From NCBI GenBank assembly GCA_024234875.1, contig JACKNM010000004.1, forward strand, positions 248,001 to 312,000: a DNA stretch of 64,000 nucleotides, written 5' to 3'. This document shows, one piece after another, positions 47,276 to 55,879 of this stretch (the first letter of the stretch is position 1; every line of letters begins with the position of its first letter). Origin of the DNA: Ectothiorhodospiraceae bacterium. GTDB taxonomy: Bacteria > Pseudomonadota > Gammaproteobacteria > HK1. A program made the position numbers and the translations under genes. A model generated the notes under the pieces. That model saw only the letters and a list, made by a program, of their open reading frames with translations, made no database searches and had not been told where the DNA came from.

Positions 47276-50200
47276 CTACCCGAGCAGCAGCGCCAGGTCG
47301 TCCTCGGTGAGGCTGCGCATCACGCCTTCGCCGCCGGCGACGATGGCATCGGCCAGCTCGCGCTTGCGATCCTGGAGGGCGAGGATCTTCTCCTCCACCG
47401 TGTCCTTGGCGATCAGCCGGTAGGCGAAGACCGGGCGCGCCTGGCCGATGCGGTGCGCGCGGTCGACCGCCTGCGCCTCCACCGCCGGGTTCCACCACGG
47501 ATCGAGGATGAAGACGTAGTCGGCGGCGGTGAGGTTCAGTCCGTGCCCGCCGGCCTTGAGGCTCACCAGGAACACCGGGCAGTCCGGGTCGGTCTGGAAA
47601 CGCTCGACCCGGGCGGCGCGGTCGCGGGTTCGACCGTCGAGGTACTCGTGGACGATGCCCTCGCGCTCGAGCGCGGTGCGCACGATCGCGAGCAGGCGGG
47701 TGAACTGGGAGAACACCAGCGCCTTGTGGCCCTCGTCGATGACGTCGCGCAGGCTCTCCATCAGCGACTCGAGCTTCGCGCTCGACTCGTCGACCCGCTC
47801 ACGGTCGACCAGGCCGGGATGACACGCGGCCTGGCGCAGCCGCAGCAGCGCCTCGAGCACCGCGATCTTCGACCGCCCGAGCCCCGAGGTCGCGATGCGC
47901 CGATCGAGCTCGGCGCGATAGTAGTCGCGCAGCTCGTCGTAGAGCTTGCGTTGGCGCGGTGGCAGCTCGCAGACCACGGTCTGCTCGGTCTTCTCCGGGA
48001 GGTCGTCGAGCACCTGCGCCTTGGTGCGGCGCAGGATGAAGGGTCGCAACCCCTCACCGAGGACCCGCGCCGCCTCGGGGTCCGAGCGCGCGCCCGGACG
48101 CACCACCGATTCGAACGCGCTCGCCGAGCCGAGCAGGCCCGGCTCCAGGAACTCGAACAGCGACCACAGCTCGCCGAGGTGGTTCTCGACCGGCGTCCCC
48201 GACATCGCGAGGCGTCGGCGCGCGTGTAACAGCCGGCAGGCCTTCGCCGCCTGGGAGCTCGCGTTCTTGATCGCCTGCGCCTCGTCGAGCACGACGTACT
48301 CGAAACCGATCTCGCGCAGCGCGGTGATGTCCTGGCGCACCGTGCCGTAGGTGGTGACCACGAGATCGTGATCCGCGATCTGCTCGAGCAGCGGGCGACG
48401 CGCGGTGCCGGTGTAGTCGAGCACGCGCATCCCCGGGACGAAGCGCGCCGCCTCGTCGATCCAGTTCCAGACCAGGCTGCGCGGCGCCACCACCAGGGAG
48501 GGCACCCGCGCCTCGCCCGCGGCCTCGCGCCGCATGCGGCAGTGCTCGAGCCAGGCCAGCGCCTGCACCGTCTTGCCGAGACCCATGTCGTCGGCGAGAC
48601 ACCCACCGACGCCGATCTCGTCGAGGAAACGCATCCAGCCCAGCCCCTCGAGCTGGTAGGGTCGGAGCGCGCCGCGAAAGGTCGCCGGCGCCGGCATGGG
48701 GTGGATGCCGTCGAAACGGCGCAGGCGGTCGCGCCAGGCGGTGAATCGCTCGTCGAGGTCGACCCGGGTGCGATCGCTCGCGAGCAGGGCATCGAGGAGC
48801 AGGGCCTGGCTCGGCGCGAAGCGCAGGCTGTCCCCGTGGGCCTCGCCGACCGCGGCGAGGCGCGCGTAGCCGTCCAGCCAGGCGTCGGGCAGCGCGCCCC
48901 GCGAGCCGTCGGCGAGCCGCACCCAGGAGGCGCCGGCTCGCGCCGCCCGCAACAACTCCGGCATCGCCACCGTCAGGCCGTCGAAGTCGAGCTCGGCCCG
49001 CAGATCGAACCAGTCGATGGCGGCGTCGACCTGGACACTGACGTCACCGGCGGCACGCACCCGCACCCCGTCGGTCTCCACCACCCAGCCCTCGGCCGCC
49101 AGGGCGAGCTCCAGCTCCCCGACCCGCGACCCGCCCAGGCGATAGGCCTGGTGGCCGACCGGCAACCCCACCGCCGGCCGGGCCCCGAGTGCCTCCAGCC
49201 GCTCGACCAGCGCCTTCTCGGCTTCCGCATCGCGTGGAATGACGCGCTGGCGAGCGACGTCGACCACCGCCGCGCTCGGGGTCTCGGGCTCCAGTCGATG
49301 CCCGTCGTACTCGAACCCGACCTCGAGCGTCGCATCACGCGCCGACAGCCGCGTGCGCCCGGCCGCCGGGGTGCGGATGCGAACGTGCCCGCGGGGTGGG
49401 ACCCGCTCGGGGGCGAGCTCGAGCGCCGGCGGGAGCGCCGCCGGCGGGTGCTCGGGCAGGGTCCACCAGTGGGTCAGGAACGCCTCGCGCTCGGCGAACG
49501 GCACGATGACGTCGCCGCGCTCGACCAGCGCCCTCAGCCACACCGCGTGCCGGGGCTGGCCGAGGCGACCCAGTCGACCGGCGAAGACCAGCAGGCCGTC
49601 GTCCAGGGCGAGCAACACCTCGGCGAGCGACGCCCGGTCGAGACCCTGGGCCTCGACCGACGGGCGCTCGAGCGCACCGACGATGCGCCAGCACTGGCGG
49701 CCCTCCTGGGTCTCGATTCGCAGCCGGAGCGACCAGGGTCGGTCTCCGTCCCAGGCGAGCGCGCGATAGGCCTGCGGGTCGCGCCCCACCGACTCGTGCC
49801 ATACCAGCCGTCCGGTGGCGCAGAGTGCGGGCAGCAGGAGGTCGGACATCGCCGGGGCGATTCGCCGCCCGCTCGACCGACCATCCTGGTCCCAGTGGTG
49901 CCACGGCGAGGCGCGATGCGGCGCCTCGGCCGGCTCGTTACCGATCAGCAGGCCGAGGAGGCGGCGATCCTCGGGATCGGGGTAGCGCCCCAGATCACGC
50001 TCGCCGACACCCTCGCGCTGCACCGCGCCCCACGATCCGTCCTTGCGCGCCCGGCGGTGGAAGAAGTCGACCACCAGCCCGCCGGCGCGCATGCTGGCGT
50101 CGGGATTGACGACGAACCAAGCCAGCCGCGCTGGCGCGTCCGCCGGCGGCCGCGGCGCGCCGGCACCGAGCGCCGCACCGAGGACACCCCGCCAGCCGGC

Positions 50201-50803
50201 CTGCGAGCGCGTCCCGAATCGCCCCCACTGCGCGCGCTCGGCGAGCGGCACCCAGGGGGCCTCGTCGTCGGCGTCGTCGTCGAGGTCGTCGTCCGGCTCG
50301 CCCTCGGGGTGCGACGCCGCCTCGTCGAGCTCCGGCGACCAGCTCGCGCCACTCGCGCCACTCGCGCCCTCGTCGCCCTCCAGCATCTCGGTGTCGAGCG
50401 CGTGCAGCAGCACCACCTCCCCAGCGGGGTCCATCTTGCCGGGCCAGCCACGGAGATCGAGCTGGACCACCGTCGCCCAGAGGTGCTTGCAGAAGTCCCC
50501 GCGCTCGTAGTGGGGGCAGGTGCACTCCACCGCCAGGAACACGGTGCCGCCGTCGAGCCAACGCAGGGTGACGTCGTAGCGCCGCGAGCTCGACCCCTGG
50601 ACGTGCGCCAGCGCCATCGCCGGGCGGACGTCGGCCAATGCCACCCGACCCTCGTCGAGATAGCGCTCGCCGCGGGTGCGCACCGCGGGCTCGAAATAGG
50701 GGCGGAGCCGCGAGGCGAGACCACGCGGACCCGGGTCGCGCGCGGGCGCGCGCCGGGGCGCCTCCGGCGCGGGACGAGGAGCTGCGGAGCGTCGATAGGG
50801 CAA
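47276..50803 (-). CDS. SNF2-family helicase with SWIM zinc finger
   Basis: A 1,175-residue Swi2/Snf2 ATPase. An N-terminal SWIM finger has C94-x-C96 and C105-x-H107 (VECTCPHYERGDFCKHLW). The helicase half has Walker A DDMGLGKTVQALAWL near residue 740, DEAQ (VVLDEAQAIKN) near 838 and the C-terminal helicase block FSQFTRLLAI ... SLKAGGHGLNLTAADYV with HRIGQARPV. The central ~500 residues are family-specific. The start is a TTG with no good ribosome-binding site, so the exact N-terminus is uncertain. Bacterial members remodel or translocate on DNA or RNA polymerase. An acidic Asp-rich patch (DDDLDDDADDEAP) follows the finger. Confidence 0.92.
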   Translation of the reverse strand: MPYRRSAAPRPAPEAPRRAPARDPGPRGLASRLRPYFEPAVRTRGERYLDEGRVALADVRPAMALAHVQGSSSRRYDVTLRWLDGGTVFLAVECTCPHYERGDFCKHLWATVVQLDLRGWPGKMDPAGEVVLLHALDTEMLEGDEGASGASGASWSPELDEAASHPEGEPDDDLDDDADDEAPWVPLAERAQWGRFGTRSQAGWRGVLGAALGAGAPRPPADAPARLAWFVVNPDASMRAGGLVVDFFHRRARKDGSWGAVQREGVGERDLGRYPDPEDRRLLGLLIGNEPAEAPHRASPWHHWDQDGRSSGRRIAPAMSDLLLPALCATGRLVWHESVGRDPQAYRALAWDGDRPWSLRLRIETQEGRQCWRIVGALERPSVEAQGLDRASLAEVLLALDDGLLVFAGRLGRLGQPRHAVWLRALVERGDVIVPFAEREAFLTHWWTLPEHPPAALPPALELAPERVPPRGHVRIRTPAAGRTRLSARDATLEVGFEYDGHRLEPETPSAAVVDVARQRVIPRDAEAEKALVERLEALGARPAVGLPVGHQAYRLGGSRVGELELALAAEGWVVETDGVRVRAAGDVSVQVDAAIDWFDLRAELDFDGLTVAMPELLRAARAGASWVRLADGSRGALPDAWLDGYARLAAVGEAHGDSLRFAPSQALLLDALLASDRTRVDLDERFTAWRDRLRRFDGIHPMPAPATFRGALRPYQLEGLGWMRFLDEIGVGGCLADDMGLGKTVQALAWLEHCRMRREAAGEARVPSLVVAPRSLVWNWIDEAARFVPGMRVLDYTGTARRPLLEQIADHDLVVTTYGTVRQDITALREIGFEYVVLDEAQAIKNASSQAAKACRLLHARRRLAMSGTPVENHLGELWSLFEFLEPGLLGSASAFESVVRPGARSDPEAARVLGEGLRPFILRRTKAQVLDDLPEKTEQTVVCELPPRQRKLYDELRDYYRAELDRRIATSGLGRSKIAVLEALLRLRQAACHPGLVDRERVDESSAKLESLMESLRDVIDEGHKALVFSQFTRLLAIVRTALEREGIVHEYLDGRTRDRAARVERFQTDPDCPVFLVSLKAGGHGLNLTAADYVFILDPWWNPAVEAQAVDRAHRIGQARPVFAYRLIAKDTVEEKILALQDRKRELADAIVAGGEGVMRSLTEDDLALLLG

Positions 50804-50930
50804 GGGTGCGCGGTCCGGGTGCCGGGAACGAACCGCCGATCATACGGGCTCCGGGCGCGTCTCGCCCGGCCCACGATCTCGACGACACCCTACGGCGGCG
50901 CCCCCGGCGACCCCCGGCGGCCGGTGCGGC

Positions 50931-52217
50931 TCAGTAGAACAGCTTGGGCAGCCAGAGCGCGAGCTCGGGGAATGCGACCAGCAGCGCGATCATCACGAAC
51001 ATCGTCGCCACGAAGGGCAGCGTGCCGATGATGACGTCGTTCATCGAGCCCCGCGCCCGTACGCCCTGGACGACGTAGAGGTTGACCCCGATCGGCGGGG
51101 TGATGAGCGCGGTCTCGAGCATCACCATGAGCAGGATCCCGAACCAGACCGGGTCGTAGCCGAGCTGCACGATGATCGGCGCGATCAGCGGGGTGGTGGT
51201 CAGCAGCATCGACAGCGTCTCCATGAAGCAGCCGAGCACCAGGTAGAAGACGATGATCGCGAGCAGAGTCTGCCCCGGGGTGAGGCCGAGGCCGAGGATG
51301 AAGTCCGAGAGCGCCTGGGTGAGCCCGACGGCGGCGAGCACGAAGTTCAGGAAGATCGCGGCGAGGATGATGATCATCACCATCGCGGTGGTGCGCATGG
51401 TGCCCTCGATCGCCCGGCGCAGCATCGCCACCGAGAGCGTGCGGGTGAACGCGGCGAGCCCGAGCGAGGCGACCACCCCGAGCGATGCAGCCTCGGTGGG
51501 GGTCGCGAGCCCGGCGTAGATCGAGCCGACCACCACCAGGAAGATCCCGAGCGGCGGCAGCAGATGCACGAGGCTGCGCATGCGCATCGCCCAGCTCGTC
51601 TCGACCGGGGTCCCGCCCCAGCGCCGCCGGAAGCTGCACGCGATCACCACCGTCACCATGAACAGCACCGCGAGCAGGAGGCCCGGCACGAACCCGGCGA
51701 GGTAGAGCTGGGGTACCGAGGTGTCGGTGAGGAGACCGTAGATGATGAGGTTGATCGATGGCGGGATGAGGATGCCGAGGGTGCCGCCGGCGGCGAGCGT
51801 ACCGACGAAGAGCCGCTCGTTGTACTGGTAGCGGCCGACCTCGGGCAAGGCGACGGTGCCGATGGTGGCCGCGGTGGCGACCGACGAGCCCGAGGTCGCG
51901 GCGAACAGCGCGCACGAGCCGATGTTGGAATGCATCAGGCCACCCGGCAGCCACGACAGCCACTGGACCATGGCGCCGTACATGCGCTGCGCGATCCCGG
52001 AGCGCAGCAGGATCTCACCCATCAGCACGAACAGTGGGATCGCGATCAGGAGGAACTCGATGCTGTTCTCCCACATCACGTCGCCGAGCGCGAGGTGCAG
52101 CGGCATGATCGAGAAGAACTGGCTCAGCGTGAGCGCGAGGATGCCGAGCACCGCCGCGATCGGCACGCTGAGCGCGATGAGGAAGAGGAGGATCCCGAGC
52201 GCCCAGCCGAGCATCAA
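50931..52217 (-). CDS. dctM: TRAP transporter large permease (DctM)
   Basis: A 428-residue membrane protein with about twelve helices of the DctM type, including MPLHLALGDVMWENSIEFLL, IPLFVLMGEILLRSGIAQRMY, GSSVATAATIGTVALPEV and GGTLGILIPPSINLIIYG. It carries the sodium-coupled transport of a carboxylate or related solute. Its start overlaps the DctQ gene by four bases (ATGA). It is the third gene of a dctP-dctQ-dctM unit, followed by a 127-base gap before the helicase in which I see no gene. Confidence 0.95.
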   Translation of the reverse strand: MMLGWALGILLFLIALSVPIAAVLGILALTLSQFFSIMPLHLALGDVMWENSIEFLLIAIPLFVLMGEILLRSGIAQRMYGAMVQWLSWLPGGLMHSNIGSCALFAATSGSSVATAATIGTVALPEVGRYQYNERLFVGTLAAGGTLGILIPPSINLIIYGLLTDTSVPQLYLAGFVPGLLLAVLFMVTVVIACSFRRRWGGTPVETSWAMRMRSLVHLLPPLGIFLVVVGSIYAGLATPTEAASLGVVASLGLAAFTRTLSVAMLRRAIEGTMRTTAMVMIIILAAIFLNFVLAAVGLTQALSDFILGLGLTPGQTLLAIIVFYLVLGCFMETLSMLLTTTPLIAPIIVQLGYDPVWFGILLMVMLETALITPPIGVNLYVVQGVRARGSMNDVIIGTLPFVATMFVMIALLVAFPELALWLPKLFY

Positions 52218-52807
52218 CGGTGCCCCTCGGTGGCGCGCGCCTCACCGCCGGTCTCCTGCTTCACCTCCTCGTCGACGGTACGCGCGCCGGCGATACGTTG
52301 GATGCGCGCGAAGTCCCCGCGCACCAGCGCGGCGAGGCAGGCGACGATCAGCAGCACCAGCGTGATCGAGAACAGGATCAGGCCGAGCAACCAGAACGAC
52401 TGCGGGATCGCGAGCGGGGTCTGCAGGGGTGTGATCGAGCGCGACCAGTTCTCGACCGTATCTGCGAGCAGCAAGCTCGCGCGCCAGGTGAGGATGCCGA
52501 CGAAGAGCCCGAGCAGGACCAGGCCGAGCAGGTCGAGCACCGCGCGCAACGGCACCGGGAAATGCATGTACAGCGCGTCGATGCGCACGTTGACCCGGTG
52601 CAGCACCGCGTACGAGAAGGCCCACACGGTCGCGATCGCGAACAGGTAGCCCGAGATCTCGTCGGCGCCGCCCACGGTGGTGGCGAAGAACTTGCGCAGG
52701 AAGACGTCGACGGTCACGACGAATGCGGCCACGATCATGAGCAGCCCACCGATCCAGACTGCCAGCCGGGCGACTCGCTCGTTCAGACGAAGCAGGTGGT
52801 CGAGCAC
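52214..52807 (-). CDS. dctQ: TRAP transporter small permease (DctQ)
   Basis: A 197-residue protein with four hydrophobic helices (for example AVWIGGLLMIVAAFVVTVDV and FWLLGLILFSITLVLLIVAC) and the DctQ-like FATTVGGADEISGYLFAIATVWAFSY, here shortened in quotation only. The GTG at 52807 is preceded by GGAGGTGG. It bridges DctP and DctM. The ~25-residue Glu-rich cytoplasmic tail is longer than usual. Confidence 0.92.
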   Translation of the reverse strand: MLDHLLRLNERVARLAVWIGGLLMIVAAFVVTVDVFLRKFFATTVGGADEISGYLFAIATVWAFSYAVLHRVNVRIDALYMHFPVPLRAVLDLLGLVLLGLFVGILTWRASLLLADTVENWSRSITPLQTPLAIPQSFWLLGLILFSITLVLLIVACLAALVRGDFARIQRIAGARTVDEEVKQETGGEARATEGHR

Positions 52808-52962
52808 GTCCCACCTCCGGTATCAGACCAGCGCGCGCCCGCGCCGACGAGGCGCGCCGATGGACGATCGAGGATGCGGCGCCCGCCGACCGATCCTCGA
52901 GCGAGCGCGTCCTGCGCTCGCTCGATCGGCCAGGCGCCGCGAAGACGGAGCTTCAGGTCGCC

Positions 52963-54033
52963 TCAGGGCGTCGGAGCATTGATGCCGACGACCTTGCCGA
53001 CGGTGTCGTTCCACTTCTTCACGCAGTCGGCGCCACAACGCTCGGCCCAACGCTTCAAGACGAAGTCGTTCAGGATCGTGTTGCGCACCGCGAGGTCGGC
53101 GTCGCTCGGCACCACCTTCTTCATCTTGCCGGCCTCACCCTCGGTGCACTCACCGACGCCGGTGTTGCAGATGATGCCCATCTCGTCCTCGCGGATGGTC
53201 TCGGCCCAGGCGTTGTCCTCGAACTTCTTGAACTCGGCCTCGACCATCGCCTGCCCTTCGGGTCCGAGCCGCTCCCAGGTCTTGAGGTTGATGGCGCCGA
53301 AGGTCGCGGTGTAGCCGACTCGCATCAGGTAGGCGTGGGTCGCGACCTCGTACCACTTGGCGCGATAGGCTGGCATGGTGCCGGTGATGCCGCAGTCGAC
53401 GACGCCCTTCTGCAGCGCCGGCACCACCTCGGCGAACGCGATGGTGGTCGACACGCCACCCGCACCCTCGACGAAGTCACCGAGCGTGGTGGAGTAGACG
53501 CGGATCTTCTTGCCCTTGAGATCGGCGATGCTCTCCACCGGCTTCGAGCACCACAGCATCTGGCTCGGGAACGGGTAGATCGCCATCAGCTTCGCGCCGT
53601 AGGTCTTCTCGAACGCCTCGGCGAGGACCGGCTTGTAGGCCTCGACCACCTTGCGCATGGTGTCCCAGTCCTGCACCAGGGTGGACAGGTCGACACCCTC
53701 GATCTCGGGGTTCTCCTTGGCGACGTAACCGACCACCCCGTGGGCGACGTCGAAGACCCCGAGCTTCAGCAGGCGCATCACCTCGAAGCCCTTGAGCCCG
53801 AGCTCGGTGAGCGGCGAGGCCTGCGCGGTCAGCTTGCCGCCGGACGCCGCCGGCATCGCGTTGTTCCAGAGATTGCTCTCGTGCTTGATCCAGTTCGAGA
53901 GGTTGCCCCAGGTGCCGACCACCTTGAAGTTGTACGGCTTGACGTCGGCGACCACCGATGCGCTGATCCCGAGCATGGTCGCACCGGCGAGCACCGCGCT
54001 CGCGAGGGTCGTTGCGATACCGGTCTTCTTCAT
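52963..54033 (-). CDS. dctP: TRAP transporter substrate-binding protein (DctP)
   Basis: A 356-residue periplasmic binding protein. The signal peptide is TTLASAVLAGATMLGISAS, then KPYNFKVVGTWGNLSNWIKH. The DctP hallmark region MLWCSKPVESIADLKGKKIRVYS carries the conserved Arg used to bind a carboxylate, followed by PALQKGVVDCGITG. Four Cys suggest one or two disulfides. GGAGAGAGCCC precedes the ATG. It is first in the TRAP operon and lies downstream of the hydantoinase pair, so the imported acid may be a substrate of those enzymes. A 155-base gap separates it from dctQ. Confidence 0.93.
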   Translation of the reverse strand: MKKTGIATTLASAVLAGATMLGISASVVADVKPYNFKVVGTWGNLSNWIKHESNLWNNAMPAASGGKLTAQASPLTELGLKGFEVMRLLKLGVFDVAHGVVGYVAKENPEIEGVDLSTLVQDWDTMRKVVEAYKPVLAEAFEKTYGAKLMAIYPFPSQMLWCSKPVESIADLKGKKIRVYSTTLGDFVEGAGGVSTTIAFAEVVPALQKGVVDCGITGTMPAYRAKWYEVATHAYLMRVGYTATFGAINLKTWERLGPEGQAMVEAEFKKFEDNAWAETIREDEMGIICNTGVGECTEGEAGKMKKVVPSDADLAVRNTILNDFVLKRWAERCGADCVKKWNDTVGKVVGINAPTP

Positions 54034-54190
54034 GGGCTCTCTCCTCGGTTTCTCGTTCTACTGTCGTCGCTGCGACGGTCGCGCACGTGCGCCCGCACCG
54101 CCGGCTCTCCGGGCGGGCACTCTAGCAGGATGGCGGAAAAGTGCACTCTCGCCACGACCGACGCACGCGCGCCGGCCCCACCGCCCGCCC

Positions 54191-55879
54191 TCAATCGCCT
54201 TGCCGGTAGTGCCGGCGGAGATACTCGGCGGAGAACTTCCCGCTCGCGCGATCGGCTGCCAGCGCCGCCGGATCGCGCTCGGCGGCCGGGCCGTAGCCGC
54301 CCGCCCCCGGTGTCTCGACCACCACCCGGTCGCCCTCGCCGAGCACCACCTCCGACGGCTTCACCGGCAAGACCCGGGACTCACCGTCTGCGCGCACCAG
54401 AGCGAAGCGCCCGCTCGCGCCCGGTCCACCGCCGAATACACCCCACGGCTGGTGCCGGAATCGCTCGCCGGCGCCGTTGAACACGCAGGCGTGACCGACG
54501 GGACTGATCACGCGACGCAGCCCGAGCCCGCCGCGATGGCGGCCGGGGCCGGCGGAGTCGGGAACGAAGCCGTAGCTCTCGACCCGCAGCGGGTACTCCA
54601 TCTCGATCGCCTCGACCGGGAGATTCGACGTGTTGGTGATGTGCACCTGCACCCCATCGGTGCCGTCGCGCGTCGCCCGTCCCCCGAAGCCGCCGCCGAG
54701 CGTCTCCAGATACAGATATCCGCGCCCGTTCCGCGGGTCGACGCCGGAGAACACGGCGGTGGTGTTGGCGCCGTTGGCGGCCCCCACCGCGCGCTCGGGC
54801 AACGCCGGCGCCAGCGCGCCGATCACCACGTCCACCACCCGTTGGCAGGTGTGTGCGCGCGCCGCGACCGGCGCGGGGAAGCGACAGTCGACCAGCGTCC
54901 CGGGCTCGGTGACCATCTCGCACACGTCGAGCACCCCGTGGTTGTTCGGGATCTCGGGGTCGAGCAGCGCCTTCAGCGCGTAGCTCACCGCCGACAACGT
55001 CGCGTTGGTGGTGAGGTTGATGTTGCCGCGCACCTGCGGCGCACTACCGGTGAAGTCGAACACGATGCGCTCGCCGCGCACCCGGACCGCGAGCCGGATC
55101 GCGATGTCGACCGCGCCGAGCCCGTCGTCGTCCATCACGTCCTCGAACGCGTAGTCGCCGTCGGGCAGCTCACGGACCCGGTCGCGCATGCGGGCGCGGG
55201 TTCGCGCCACGATGTCGCAGAACGCGGCCCGCAACACGTCGGCGCCGTGGCGCGCGGCGGTCTCGCGCATCCGCCGCACGCCGAGCCGGCAGGCCGCGAT
55301 CTGCGCGTTGTAGTCGCCGCGCCGCTCCTCGGGCAGTCGCACGTTGAGCAGCATGAGGTCGAGGAGATCGCTCTGCAGCTCGCCGCCGCGGGCGAGCCGC
55401 ACCACCGGGATGCGCAATCCCTCCTGGTAGATCTCCGACATCCCGCCGGCCATCGACCCGGGCACCATGCCACCGACGTCGGCGTGGTGGGCGATGTTGC
55501 AGACGAAGCCGAGTAGCTCGCCATCGACGAAGACCGGCATCGCCATGTTGATGTCGGGGAGATGCGTGCCGCCGGCGACGTGCGGATCGTTTGCGACGAA
55601 GAGGTCACCGTCGCGGATCGACGCGAGCGGGTGACGCGCGAGGAGGCTCTCCATCAGCCCGGTCATCGACGCGAGATGGATCGGCAGCGAGTTCTCGGCC
55701 TGGACCACCAGGCGCCCGTCGCGGTCGACGATCGCGGTGCTGTGGTCGTTGCGCTCCTTGATGTTGGTGGAGTAGGCGCTGCGCATCAACGCGATGTAGG
55801 TCTCGTCGGTGATCGAGCGCAGCGCGTTGAACACGATCTCGAGCCGAATCGGGTCGAGCGTGGTGGTCGCCTCGCTCAT
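54191..55879 (-). CDS. hyuB: Hydantoinase B/oxoprolinase family subunit
   Basis: A 562-residue HyuB-type subunit. The ATG at 55879 overlaps the HyuA stop (ATGA). Supporting motifs are LDPIRLEIVFNALRSITDE, STNIKERNDHSTAI, FVANDPHVAGGTHLPDI and the late ETLGGGFGGRATRDGTDGVQ. It joins HyuA to hydrolyse N-substituted hydantoins or related cyclic amides with ATP, or to carboxylate acetone-type substrates in related complexes. The ~155-base gap to dctP suggests possible cotranscription. Exact substrate unknown. Confidence 0.93.
   Translation of the reverse strand: MSEATTTLDPIRLEIVFNALRSITDETYIALMRSAYSTNIKERNDHSTAIVDRDGRLVVQAENSLPIHLASMTGLMESLLARHPLASIRDGDLFVANDPHVAGGTHLPDINMAMPVFVDGELLGFVCNIAHHADVGGMVPGSMAGGMSEIYQEGLRIPVVRLARGGELQSDLLDLMLLNVRLPEERRGDYNAQIAACRLGVRRMRETAARHGADVLRAAFCDIVARTRARMRDRVRELPDGDYAFEDVMDDDGLGAVDIAIRLAVRVRGERIVFDFTGSAPQVRGNINLTTNATLSAVSYALKALLDPEIPNNHGVLDVCEMVTEPGTLVDCRFPAPVAARAHTCQRVVDVVIGALAPALPERAVGAANGANTTAVFSGVDPRNGRGYLYLETLGGGFGGRATRDGTDGVQVHITNTSNLPVEAIEMEYPLRVESYGFVPDSAGPGRHRGGLGLRRVISPVGHACVFNGAGERFRHQPWGVFGGGPGASGRFALVRADGESRVLPVKPSEVVLGEGDRVVVETPGAGGYGPAAERDPAALAADRASGKFSAEYLRRHYRQGD

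Noticed and set aside
48368..51031. An 887-codon plus-strand frame over the SNF2 helicase
   Set aside because: Antisense shadow caused by GC bias; the helicase motifs on the minus strand are decisive.
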